Origin: Sporobacter sp942492735
Lineage (GTDB): Bacteria > Bacillota > Clostridia > Oscillospirales > Oscillospiraceae
Direction of reading: 5' to 3'
Length of the DNA stretch: 64,000 bases
Assembly (NCBI GenBank): GCA_942492735.1
Contig: OW818648.1
Location: forward strand, 1,302,001 to 1,366,000
Shown here: positions 43,201 through 50,489 of the stretch, piece after piece
Layout of the letters: each line of letters opens with the position of its first letter
Numbering within the stretch: position 1 is the stretch's first letter
Notes under the pieces: model-generated
What the model was told of the DNA's origin: nothing
Databases searched by the model: none
What the model saw: the letters and a program-made list of their open reading frames with translations, nothing else
Translations under genes and position numbers: made by a program

Positions 43201-43686
43201 TGGCTTAAACTTGAAAAGGCTGTAGTGACTGATGCCTTTATCCGGCAGTATGGTAAATGTTTTAGCTGATATATCTACCGTAATGTGAACCTCGTATTGA
43301 CTATCAGTCGTCGTGAGCAACGTATTCATCCAAAAATCCGTTGATCTCGTAACGACGCCATCTAATTTGTCCAGGCTCTTATCCAGTTCCCGAACAGAAG
43401 CGAGAATGAACGCATCTTCAGAAAGCGGTATGGAAGAATCGACCCAGACAACAAATGCTGTGCCTTGCTTGAATACGACGAGGTTAGCCGTGCCGTAGGA
43501 GTATGTATCGGGCCCGACGTTGGTATCATCTTTAGCGAGATACTCGTAAGTGCCGTTAGCGCTGCTAAACGTATCACCGACGCCTGCCGCAGAGCCGATT
43601 ATAAGTAAGCTAATGGATAATACAGTAACAATTGCCAGTACGATCAATACTGCATAGTGGTGTATCAGAGATTCTTTTTTCTTCAT
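40231..43686 (-). CDS. LPQTG cell-wall surface protein with eight DUF5979-like repeats
   Basis: 1151 residues from ATG 43686, preceded by GGGGAG. A signal peptide and hydrophobic helix (HYAVLIVLAIVTVLSISLLI) are followed by an N-terminal globular domain of about 130 residues. Eight consecutive repeats of about 110 residues cover roughly nucleotides 43200 to 40400. Each begins like ASLVVDKDVLGTNA with FSITVTFTG, then a GVYTFxLSGS and SNIPYGTxYTVTE block. The C-terminus is SLPQTGG, a hydrophobic helix and KHRYSK, a class-A sortase substrate. The repeats resemble the collagen-binding-like or pilin-like beta-sandwich folds of DUF5979/SpaA proteins. It is expected to be a surface adhesin or stalk anchored by sortase. 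No sortase gene is in the window. Confidence 0.88.
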   Translation of the reverse strand: MKKKESLIHHYAVLIVLAIVTVLSISLLIIGSAAGVGDTFSSANGTYEYLAKDDTNVGPDTYSYGTANLVVFKQGTAFVVWVDSSIPLSEDAFILASVRELDKSLDKLDGVVTRSTDFWMNTLLTTTDSQYEVHITVDISAKTFTILPDKGISHYSLFKFKPYTAELTVDKDVTGTNASAAEDFSITVTFTGSNIGGITNNSSLPIASNGIYTLMLSGSDTPVKFSNIPYGTSYTVTESITGAQATAGWSYTSGAVIVPVVLSSADTSDLITILNTFSQTASLVVDKDVLGTNAPTDEAFSINVTFTGTNLGGITNSAGPNVPSGVYNFMLSGSDTSVTFSNIPYGTFYTVTETVSGAQTAAGWAKADSSGEVTAAVELNANNTSDTVTITNDYTEPTATLVIDKTVTGENASTSEPFSITVTFIGNFGGITNNASLPVAIDGIYTFQLSGSGTPVTFSNIPYGTQYTVTEAIGVVQTDWTNSSGTVEQNVTLSSANPTDTVVLINNYGPTASLIVDKTVNEGASTSEAFSITVTFTGDNLGDIETTANGTGGVYTFPLSADGSPVTFSNIPYGTKYTVTEVVSALQVDLGWSDTASGQVLAMTTLDIENTSDTIAIVNTFTPTAALFIDKSVDGINPSSSEEFSITVTFSGEVPLNGIKYSGGANNPTGVYTFNLSAGAAPVEFSKIPYGTSYTVTEAVTSQQAALGWANTSGQITQQVVLSSNNIDDTVALVNTFTPTAMLVIDKSVFGTNASTSEEFIITVTFTGSNTGSIANNVENLNGTNGVYTFPLSASDQQVVFSYITYGTTYTVTEAISGGQALAGWTNTTGTVTQPVQLDIENPSDTLNIVNNYGPTASLVIDKNVLGTNASASEEFSITVTFTNESLESLSDITNNAGPNVPSGVYTLMLSGSDDQVFFSNIPYNTQYTVNETISDAQANLGWAYSSGKVTEPVALDSEHTSDVVAIVNNYTPQTPPPSPPVIENGSLTVAKNISGIGAPTTEEFAITVEFTGSFGGIANNAGLIGTGGVYTLSLVDGESVTFSNIPAGIIYTVTESLTEVQIANGWTGPSALSGTINSTVLVDVSVVNAYNGTGVAGDNDIGDVAGDTDSLPQTGGISLSTLLGIMGLTLAASGGIVVFVFRKHRYSKSN

Positions 43687-43733
43687 TTTTACTCCCCTTT
43701 TCTCATCCCTCATTATTGACATAATTATACAAG

Positions 43734-43761
43734 TTGACATAACTACTATTCCTAGTATAAA
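43734..43761 (+). promoter_or_regulatory. Candidate promoter of the FIST-GGDEF operon
   Basis: TTGACA (43734-43739) and TATAAA (43756-43761) are 16 bases apart. The TTGACATAA sequence also occurs at 43717, giving a direct repeat 17 bases apart between the two divergent genes. The repeat could be a regulator site. Confidence 0.55.
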
Positions 43762-43898
43762 AGACGCGCAGCTTGTATTCAATGTCAATTTGTATGGTTT
43801 ATGTCGAAATTTGTATACATAACCGCCAGAGCATTTCTGACGATGAGAATTTGACGATATAGATAATATAAAATAAAGCAAATCGTCAAGGATAGGGC

Positions 43899-45065
43899 GT
43901 GATTTACATATTTAAGGCAGCGGTTGCGCACAGCGAGGAGGTTATCCTTGCAAAAGCCGTCAGTGAAGTGATGGAGCAGATTCATGACGAAATGCAGGGA
44001 AAAATTCCGCAGGCGGGTATACTTTTCTGCAGTTTGGATTTTGACCATGCTTACATTATCTCTCAGATACGCGCGGCTTATCCGGCGATTGAGCTTGTTG
44101 GCTGCACGACTGACGGCGAAATGTCCTCACAGCTTGGATTTTCGGAAGATTCCATCGTTTTTATGGCGTTTGCGTCGGACACAGCGGAAATCCATGGTGG
44201 TGTCGGCAGGTTCCTCAGTGCCGGCGGCATTGAAGCCGGCAGAAAGGCAGCAACAACAGCAGCCGGCAGACGCAATCTGAAAGACAACCGGTTCGCCATA
44301 ATTTTAGCTGACCCCATGAATGCCGGCGTTTCGGAAGTTTCCGGAGGTATTGGAGAGGTTCTCGGAGAGACGCTGCCGCTCGTTGGCGGCGCATCGGCCG
44401 CGCATTCCAAACAGAGAACAACATACCAGTTTTGCAATGATGAGATTCTGACGGATAGCGTCGTTTTGCTTTTATTTTCAGGACCTGTGCTCTTCTCCTT
44501 TGGGATAATGGGCGGTCACAGTGCTATCGGCGGGAAAGAGAAAATTACGTCATCCTCAAAAAACGTCCTTCACACAGTTGCCCATCGACCGGCTCTCGAG
44601 TACTTCCGGCATTACGCCGGAGACAAAAATGATTTGTTTATGAATTACTGCCTTGCGATCTTTGAAGAGGGAAGAGACAGCTTCTATGTCAGAAGTGCGC
44701 CGTTTTCTGATCCGTTAAACGGAACCGTCACGTTAAACGGTGTGGTGGCAGAGGGTGCATACCTGCAGATCGGAACAGCCGATAAAGCTGTTTGTGCATC
44801 ATCGTGCGAAAAATCACTCAGCATGGCGCTCGACCGTTTTCCGGGTAAACCTGCGGCAGCGCTGCACTTTTCATGCGCAGGCCGCAAGCGGATGCTGGGG
44901 ACACAGGCTGCCATTGAGTCTCGGATTTCGAAGCAATTCCTCAAAGATATCCCAACCTGCGGTTTTTATGCATACGGAGAATTTTGCCCGCTTGAATCGG
45001 ACGGGAACTCTTTGTTCCATGGTACAACGTTTGTGACGCTTCTGATTGGTGAAAATGGTGAATGA
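43899..45065 (+). CDS. FIST-domain sensor protein
   Basis: 388 residues from GTG 43899. The N-terminal FIST_N region (to about residue 215) has VGCTTDGEMSS and the FIST_C region (about 220-365) ends ALHFSCAGRKRMLG with GFYAYGEFCPL. FIST domains bind small ligands such as amino acids in signalling proteins. No membrane segment or output domain is present, so it would act in the cytoplasm. Its stop overlaps the start region of a GGDEF gene, so the pair is translationally coupled, and FIST probably modulates the cyclase. Confidence 0.88.
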   Translation: MIYIFKAAVAHSEEVILAKAVSEVMEQIHDEMQGKIPQAGILFCSLDFDHAYIISQIRAAYPAIELVGCTTDGEMSSQLGFSEDSIVFMAFASDTAEIHGGVGRFLSAGGIEAGRKAATTAAGRRNLKDNRFAIILADPMNAGVSEVSGGIGEVLGETLPLVGGASAAHSKQRTTYQFCNDEILTDSVVLLLFSGPVLFSFGIMGGHSAIGGKEKITSSSKNVLHTVAHRPALEYFRHYAGDKNDLFMNYCLAIFEEGRDSFYVRSAPFSDPLNGTVTLNGVVAEGAYLQIGTADKAVCASSCEKSLSMALDRFPGKPAAALHFSCAGRKRMLGTQAAIESRISKQFLKDIPTCGFYAYGEFCPLESDGNSLFHGTTFVTLLIGENGE

Positions 45066-45066
45066 A

Positions 45067-45798
45067 ATGATGAAATTAATGGATGAACCGACGCTGCTAC
45101 AGCGAATTGAGGAGCTGGAGAGAGATAAGCGGATATTGAAACAAAAGCTTGTGTGCAGCGAGCGCAACAGAGTACAGCTTGAAGAGACGCTGGACACCCA
45201 TTCGAACGCTTTGAAAACACGTAATCAGGAGCTGGAGGAGTCCAAGGAGAAGCTGAGGGCGTCCGAAGCCAGATATCGTGAAATGGCAATGCATGATAAG
45301 CTTACAGGACTTCCGAACCGCTCCTATTTCAATATGAAGCTTGAAAAAACCCTGTCGCGGGCAGAAAGAACGAAAACAAGCGCCGCTCTTTTATTTATGG
45401 ATTTGAACCTATTCAAGACGGTCAACGATTGCTGCGGACATAAGGCCGGTGACTCAGTGCTTGTCCAGACAGCCAGACGGATTCTGTTGTGTACGCGCCA
45501 CGGTGATATAGCAGCGCGTCTTGGCGGCGATGAATTTGCGATACTGCTGCCGGATATAATGACCCCGTTTGATGCGGAAAATGTTGCTATACGCGTCATT
45601 GAAGCCATTTCGCAGCCGTTTCATTTTGATAATAATTCCGGAAACATCGGTGTGAGTATCGGTATCAGCATTTACCCCGACGATGCTCTTGATAGTGACA
45701 AGCTTCTGCAGCTTGCTGATTTTGCTATGTACAACGTCAAAAAAACGGGCGAAAACAATTACCGTTTCTATCATAATCTGCATGCCGCCGCCAAATAG
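45067..45798 (+). CDS. Diguanylate cyclase (GGDEF) with coiled-coil N-terminus
   Basis: About 243 residues from ATG 45067, which follows GGTGA at the FIST stop (an upstream ATG at 45055 or TTG at 45046 is possible). Residues 1-60 are a charged coiled coil (ELERDKRILKQKLVC, then ETLDTHSNALKTRNQELEE). The GGDEF domain has TGLPNRSYF, the catalytic RLGGDEFAIL and GVSIGISIYPDD. It makes c-di-GMP from two GTP. No obvious I-site RxxD is seen before GGDEF. It is the partner of the FIST gene. Confidence 0.9.
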   Translation: MMKLMDEPTLLQRIEELERDKRILKQKLVCSERNRVQLEETLDTHSNALKTRNQELEESKEKLRASEARYREMAMHDKLTGLPNRSYFNMKLEKTLSRAERTKTSAALLFMDLNLFKTVNDCCGHKAGDSVLVQTARRILLCTRHGDIAARLGGDEFAILLPDIMTPFDAENVAIRVIEAISQPFHFDNNSGNIGVSIGISIYPDDALDSDKLLQLADFAMYNVKKTGENNYRFYHNLHAAAK

Positions 45799-45813
45799 CA
45801 TGTCGATAAAAAA

Positions 45814-45852
45814 GCAAATCACCCCAAAAACAACGATTTTGGGGTGATTTGC
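45814..45852. terminator. Bidirectional terminator between the GGDEF and CotA-like genes
   Basis: GCAAATCACCCCAAAA and TTTTGGGGTGATTTGC form a 16-bp perfect stem with a seven-base loop. The minus strand has a T-run after it (CTTTTTTATC). Confidence 0.88.
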
Positions 45853-45857
45853 TTGGC

Positions 45858-47324
45858 TCATATGGTGAGCTTGCTCGGCAGTTTTTTAGGCTTAACCGGC
45901 ACCGGGGAATCCAGAGGGATTGAAAACTGCATGATCTGGCCTGTTGTGCTCAGATCGGGTGTACTGCCTTTTGGAAATGAGGTGTTGGCTTCGTTTATCA
46001 TGATGATTTTCGTCCCCGGTAAAACGTCGGAAAAATCCACCAGGATATCGGCGCGCTCGGACGGGGCGAGCAGGATCAATTCAAGCGCGGCAGGCTCGGG
46101 CAGGAAACCACTGTCCGCACCGATTTTGGTCACCTTCATGCCATTTGACATGCCAAGTTTATAAAACCGCGTGTTGGACGCGTTTAAAAGCCTGAACCGA
46201 TATTGCCTTCTTTCAACATTAAGATTTGGCCAGACCTTTCCATTGACCATAATGGTATCGTTAACATATTTGGGGTTAAATGAAAGTGACCCGTCGGTAT
46301 TGAATGACCGGTCCTGTATGATAAGCGGTATCTCATAACGTCCCGTCGGCAGCAGTGATTCTCTCCGCCATGTGAATTCTTTTCCACTGCGCAATAGGTA
46401 AATACCGGAAAGGCCCGCATATACATTGAGCCGGCTGACACCCGACGCGTTGTCGTGATACCACAGCGTTGCTGCTTCCTGATTGTTGGGGTAGCTGCTA
46501 ATTGACGTGCTGTACGCCGGCCCGGTTTTTCCATCAGAGGTAAACCATGCGTCGGGATAACCGTTTAGAACCGAAGAGACCTTACCGCCATGAAGATGTG
46601 TGACGATTGGTACGGAACTTTGCGCGCGCTTCAGATCAGATGTAAAAGGATGCGGCCCGCTGAGCTTATTGATCCACTTGACTCTGATCGGAACGTTCCT
46701 GACGGCTTCAAAGGTAGCACCGGGTGAATTCCTAGAATAACGAATCTGACATGTTTCCTCATCCATAACGGTTCCGCCGTAGCCAAAAACTGTCGTTTCC
46801 GGAAAGCCAGCCGGTAGAATTTGCTGCTTAAATTCACTGATTTCAATAACAAATAATCGGTTTTCGTCCTCTGAACCTGACGGAACAGGGCAATAAACTG
46901 GCGGCTTTATCAGTTGATTCACAAATTTCGGGATGCATTTCGGGTCCAGGCGTTTGACCAGTTCGGGAGCGGGTGTGCATGGTTGACCGTATGGGTACTT
47001 AGGAACGGCTGTCACCTCAGGCGCTTTTTCTGCTGGGTGCTCCGCTGCCTGAGGCTCCTGTGTGGCCGGCGGAATCTCGGCCTCCTTTATCGGCTCGAGT
47101 TCAGCTGCAGCCGGCTGGGCTTCCTGTGGCTGCTGCTGATGAATCTGCTGATCAACTTGTTCTGATGTTATAGGAGTTGCTTCGGGTTCCTTTCTCGTCG
47201 AGGCTCCGGCTTGCTGTCCGGGCATGGGCTGATCTCCTGATTCCTTTGGGAAATCATAATCCCGTATCATTGGTGTATCAAAGCGTTGTACCTGCTGATT
47301 ATTTTCTTCATCAAGAAGAAACAT
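45858..47324 (-). CDS. CotA-like multicopper-oxidase protein lacking the third domain
   Basis: 488 residues from ATG 47324, with GGAGG eight bases upstream. Residues 1-115 are a Gln/Pro/Glu-rich low-complexity arm (QQIHQQQPQEAQPAAAELE). Cupredoxin domain 1 has HLHGG (about 243) and WYHDN (about 288), the type-2/3 copper ligands. Domain 2 runs from about 300 to 480. The third domain with the type-1 copper motif (HCHxxxH) found in CotA and laccases is absent; the protein ends a few residues after FSIPLDSPVPVKPKK, and a terminator follows at once. It is a spore-coat-type relative, but it cannot be a classical three-domain oxidase by itself. Confidence 0.82.
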   Translation of the reverse strand: MFLLDEENNQQVQRFDTPMIRDYDFPKESGDQPMPGQQAGASTRKEPEATPITSEQVDQQIHQQQPQEAQPAAAELEPIKEAEIPPATQEPQAAEHPAEKAPEVTAVPKYPYGQPCTPAPELVKRLDPKCIPKFVNQLIKPPVYCPVPSGSEDENRLFVIEISEFKQQILPAGFPETTVFGYGGTVMDEETCQIRYSRNSPGATFEAVRNVPIRVKWINKLSGPHPFTSDLKRAQSSVPIVTHLHGGKVSSVLNGYPDAWFTSDGKTGPAYSTSISSYPNNQEAATLWYHDNASGVSRLNVYAGLSGIYLLRSGKEFTWRRESLLPTGRYEIPLIIQDRSFNTDGSLSFNPKYVNDTIMVNGKVWPNLNVERRQYRFRLLNASNTRFYKLGMSNGMKVTKIGADSGFLPEPAALELILLAPSERADILVDFSDVLPGTKIIMINEANTSFPKGSTPDLSTTGQIMQFSIPLDSPVPVKPKKLPSKLTI

Positions 47325-47493
47325 GATAATGACCTCCAAACATGCATGTGGCCAGTGTAAAACGTCCCATGTACACCGGACACTATTACACTATGAAAAA
47401 TGACGTCCGGAGGTTACATATCGGTTTTGGTTTAGGTTGCCGCAGCACCGCTGCGGTGGTAAACTATTCTTGCTTAAGGAAAGGAGCAGGTCG

Positions 47494-48036
47494 ATGGATG
47501 TATTCGAGGCGATCGAAAAAAGAGCGAGTGTGCGGTCTTTTAAAGAAGGGCAGATTACGGATAAAGAACTTGAGGCGATTCTCCATGCAGCAGACCGATG
47601 TCCCCGGATTGGGAGCCTTGAGATTATTGTCCTGCAGGATAAGGCGAAAATCAAGATGATTTCGGATGCAGCCAAGAGCGAAATGATTGACAGCGGAGGG
47701 TGGAACAGCTCGAGAGCACAGACACCTGGATATAATCCGCTTTACGAAGCGCCGACGGTTATTATGATGTGCGGAAACCCCGGTCAGCCTTTTCTTCAGA
47801 CAACAATAGGTATTGCTGCCGGCATGATGATTCTGGCGGCGACAGCGCTAGGACTCGGCAGCGTCACGGTTTCGTCAATCCGCCATGGTTTCTCCGGCGT
47901 AGACGGTCCCGAGCTGAAAAAGCTGATCGGCCTGACAAAGGAAGTCGTATTATCGCTCGCAGTGGGCTATACCGAAGACGCAAAAGCGCATGAAATGAAA
48001 GGCGCCGCAAGAAATAACGTACGGATTATAAAATGA
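47494..48036 (+). CDS. Nitroreductase-family protein
   Basis: 180 residues from ATG 47494 with AAGGAG eight bases upstream. The N-terminus is MDVFEAIEKRASVRSF, the FMN-binding pattern of nitroreductases (RxSxRxF). The later blocks NPLYEAPTVIMM and GIAAGMMILAATALGLGSV are typical. It reduces nitro compounds or quinones with NAD(P)H and FMN in the cytoplasm. The physiological substrate is unknown. It is divergent from the CotA-like gene. Confidence 0.86.
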   Translation: MDVFEAIEKRASVRSFKEGQITDKELEAILHAADRCPRIGSLEIIVLQDKAKIKMISDAAKSEMIDSGGWNSSRAQTPGYNPLYEAPTVIMMCGNPGQPFLQTTIGIAAGMMILAATALGLGSVTVSSIRHGFSGVDGPELKKLIGLTKEVVLSLAVGYTEDAKAHEMKGAARNNVRIIK

Positions 48037-48037
48037 A

Positions 48038-48072
48038 GAACAAGGATGTCTCAACTTGAGACATCCTTGTTC
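48038..48072 (+). terminator. Terminator of the nitroreductase gene
   Basis: GAACAAGGATGTCTCAA and TTGAGACATCCTTGTTC form an almost loopless long stem, followed by TATTTATTT. Confidence 0.85.
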
Positions 48073-48146
48073 TATTTATTTCGTAGGAGCGAATTGTGCT
48101 ATTACGAGCTGCAAAAGCAGAGACCTTACCCACGGGAAAGCGGTTC

Positions 48147-48238
48147 GTAGGGCGCGGCATCCTTGACGCGCCGCGTTCTTATTGAAATCTTGATAATTGT
48201 CGTGGCATGCTTGGCGCGTCTGGGATGCCGCGCCCTAC
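48147..48238. repeat. GTAGGG...CCCTAC palindromic repeat (92 bp)
   Basis: Starts GTAGGGCGCGGCATCC and ends GGATGCCGCGCCCTAC, with inner complementary blocks (GACGCGCC and GGCGCGTC). Longest member of the family in the window. Confidence 0.75.
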
Positions 48239-48269
48239 GAAATACGTTTATGTGAGTCGCAGTTACGCG

Positions 48270-48331
48270 GCACAAGGGACAATCCTCAGTCGCCTGCGGG
48301 CGCCAGCTCCTTTCAAAAGGAGCCTTTTAGG
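48270..48331. repeat. Intergenic palindromic repeat of the GCTCC-type
   Basis: On the minus strand GGCTCCTTTTGAAAGGAGC is followed by TGGCGCCCGCAGGCGACTGA and GGATTG. I recall sequences of this shape as common dispersed repeats of gut Clostridia. It lies immediately after the Ldh2 stop and may double as its terminator. Confidence 0.5.
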
Positions 48332-48346
48332 ACGGTGGAACGCGAA

Positions 48347-49453
48347 TTATTCAAACGGGAAGCGGTGCTTTAAGCCGAGATTGTTCCTTATTGTGATGAG
48401 TTCTTGCTGTACGGCCGGTCCGATCGGGACGCCCTTGTCTTTGCGTTCAAGCCATGTGAGATATTCCTTTTCACCGGCTGTGTAAATCCTATCCTCTCCG
48501 GGTGCAAGAGCGGAGGCGCGCAGGGCTCTCAATATATCACCGGCTGTTTTTTTGAATTCCTCTGCGCCCATAAATGCTTCCGTATCGATGGCGATGAAGA
48601 AATGACCCAGATGATATGGCGTCTTTTCACCGTGGCTGCCGATCCCTGTCAGCATTTTCATGTAGCTTCCGGCTTGCAAAGCGGCCGATAGGATTTCAAC
48701 AACCGTTGCGTAACCATACCCTTTATATCCCCCAAGCTCCTCGCCGATACCGCCGAGCGGCGCAAGCGCGGCGTCGCCCGTAACGAGATCGTCCAGGATT
48801 TTATTGCTGTCCGTCATCGCCTTGCCATCGTGGCCGACGACCATTCCCGCTGGCGTCGGTTTTCCCTCGCGCGCAAAATACTCGATCTTGCCGCGCTGCG
48901 TGATAGAGGTCGCGCAGTCGAGAGTGAACGGGAATTCCTCGTCCGTCGGCAAACCGAAGGTCATGGGGTTTGTCCCCAGCATATTTTCAACCCCGAACGT
49001 TGGGGCGATTGACGGCCGAGCATTCGTTCCGGTGATGCCAATCATATTTTCCTTTGCCGCCATAGACGTATAGTAGCCAGCGATACCGTAGTGCGTTGAA
49101 TTTCTTGCGGCTACCATACCCATACCATATTTCTTTGCCTTCTCAATCGCCATACGCATGGATCGATAACCGACGATCATACCCATGCCGTCATGGCCGT
49201 CGACAACCGCCGTTGTCGGCGTTTCTTTTATGATTTCAAATTCGGTGACAGGTTGTTGAATACCCGCATTAAGTCGGTCGATATAGATCGGCTTAAACCG
49301 ATTGCAGCCATGGCTCTCGATGCCCCTTCTGTCGCTTTCCATTAAGACGTCGGCGCATATTTCGGCGTCGAAGCGCGGCACGCCCATCTTGACGAACACT
49401 TCCGTCATAAAGTCACCGATGAGCGCCCATGAAATATACTGTCTATTTTCCAT
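48347..49453 (-). CDS. Ldh2-type NAD(P)-dependent dehydrogenase
   Basis: 368 residues of the malate/L-lactate dehydrogenase type 2 family (Ldh_2), unrelated to classical Rossmann LDH. Recognisable blocks are CADVLMESDRRGIESHG with the catalytic His (about residue 49), VDGHDGMGMIVGYRSM, RNSTHYGIAGYYTSMA and GTNPMTFGLPTDE. It reduces a 2-oxo acid such as malate, lactate, ureidoglycolate or sulfolactate, with the substrate not predictable. No hint in the neighbourhood decides between them. It is divergent from the orphan ABC ATPase. Confidence 0.87.
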   Translation of the reverse strand: MENRQYISWALIGDFMTEVFVKMGVPRFDAEICADVLMESDRRGIESHGCNRFKPIYIDRLNAGIQQPVTEFEIIKETPTTAVVDGHDGMGMIVGYRSMRMAIEKAKKYGMGMVAARNSTHYGIAGYYTSMAAKENMIGITGTNARPSIAPTFGVENMLGTNPMTFGLPTDEEFPFTLDCATSITQRGKIEYFAREGKPTPAGMVVGHDGKAMTDSNKILDDLVTGDAALAPLGGIGEELGGYKGYGYATVVEILSAALQAGSYMKMLTGIGSHGEKTPYHLGHFFIAIDTEAFMGAEEFKKTAGDILRALRASALAPGEDRIYTAGEKEYLTWLERKDKGVPIGPAVQQELITIRNNLGLKHRFPFE

Positions 49454-49645
49454 AAAAAATAAATTCTCCCAATATGTTTATTGACTTACCCGCATTATAG
49501 CGAAATATGTCAGGGAAATCAACAGATAGGGCATGATCACAGATAGGGGATGCTCAGCCGAACAGTAAATGGCGGAAAATTGTTTGCTTATGAAGATGCA
49601 ATTTGTTATTGTATGCATAATACAAAAAAATTTAGGAGTGTACTT

Positions 49646-50479
49646 ATGGCAGAACAGACAAGTGACACAGAAGTACCGCACCGTGAAGAGTCCAACAGTA
49701 CAGACCCGGTTGTTGAAATGCGCGGAATCAAAAAAGCCTTCGGTGCGGTGCAAGCCATCGCGCATGCCGACCTGAAGCTGCACAGAGGCGAAATACACGC
49801 GCTCGTCGGCGGCAATGGCTCCGGCAAAACAACGTTGGTTAATGTGCTTTCAGGGGCAATCAAAGCCAACACGGGTGAGATTTTCATTGACGGTAGTAAG
49901 GTCGACATAAGCAATCCCAAAACAGCGATGGATATGGGCATACAAACCATTTACCAGAATCTGAACCTCTTTGAGAATCTGGATGTGACGATGAATTTGT
50001 TCGCGGGCAGGGTGATTCTCAAGCCGCCCCCGCTCTCCTGGCTGGGGTATGTGGATTATAAGCTGATGCGGGCTAGGGCTGTCAAAGAGTTTCAACGCCT
50101 GAAGATCAATATGCCTGACGTCGACATGCGTGTCATGTTCCTGTCCGGTGGCCAGCGTCAGAGTATCGCATGCGCCAGAGCAATGATGGGAACAACGCCG
50201 CATGTGCTGATCATGGACGAGCCGACGGCCGCCCTTGGTGTCGGCGAATCCAAGGAAGTCTACAGGCTGATGGAGGTCTGCCGCGACGAAGGCGCCGCGA
50301 TCGTCTTTATAACCCACGATATGGTTGAAGTTATGGAGGTCTCCAACAGAATCACCGTCATGCGTCTCGGTGAAACAATTATGCAGCTCAACACCTGCGA
50401 TACGAACGCCAAGGAGGTCGTCGGATTGATAACCGGTGCGATAGACCCCAGCGAAGTCGCGGTAAGATGCACAAAATAA
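49646..50479 (+). CDS. Orphan sugar-type ABC ATPase (FrcA-like)
   Basis: 277 residues from ATG 49646, with AGGAG upstream. It has one ABC domain: Walker A LVGGNGSGKTTLVN, signature FLSGGQRQSIACARAM, Walker B VLIMDEPTAALG and H-loop FITHDM. The fold and LF region (NLFAGRVILKPPPLSW) resemble single-domain FrcA ATPases of the ribose/fructose (CUT2) class. No permease or binding-protein gene is adjacent, so its partners are elsewhere or it shares a permease. The next gene, 10 bases beyond on the opposite strand, is unrelated. Confidence 0.85.
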   Translation: MAEQTSDTEVPHREESNSTDPVVEMRGIKKAFGAVQAIAHADLKLHRGEIHALVGGNGSGKTTLVNVLSGAIKANTGEIFIDGSKVDISNPKTAMDMGIQTIYQNLNLFENLDVTMNLFAGRVILKPPPLSWLGYVDYKLMRARAVKEFQRLKINMPDVDMRVMFLSGGQRQSIACARAMMGTTPHVLIMDEPTAALGVGESKEVYRLMEVCRDEGAAIVFITHDMVEVMEVSNRITVMRLGETIMQLNTCDTNAKEVVGLITGAIDPSEVAVRCTK

Positions 50480-50489
50480 GCACGTATAC

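Larger units (their letters stand above)
48037..48346. other. 310-bp gap: terminator, GTAGGG palindrome and a second palindromic repeat
   Basis: No gene is supported here. It holds the nitroreductase terminator (48038), a 92-bp GTAGGG...CCCTAC palindrome (48147) and a palindrome of the GGCTCCTTTTGAAAGGAGC type (48310) just after the dehydrogenase stop. Confidence 0.7.
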
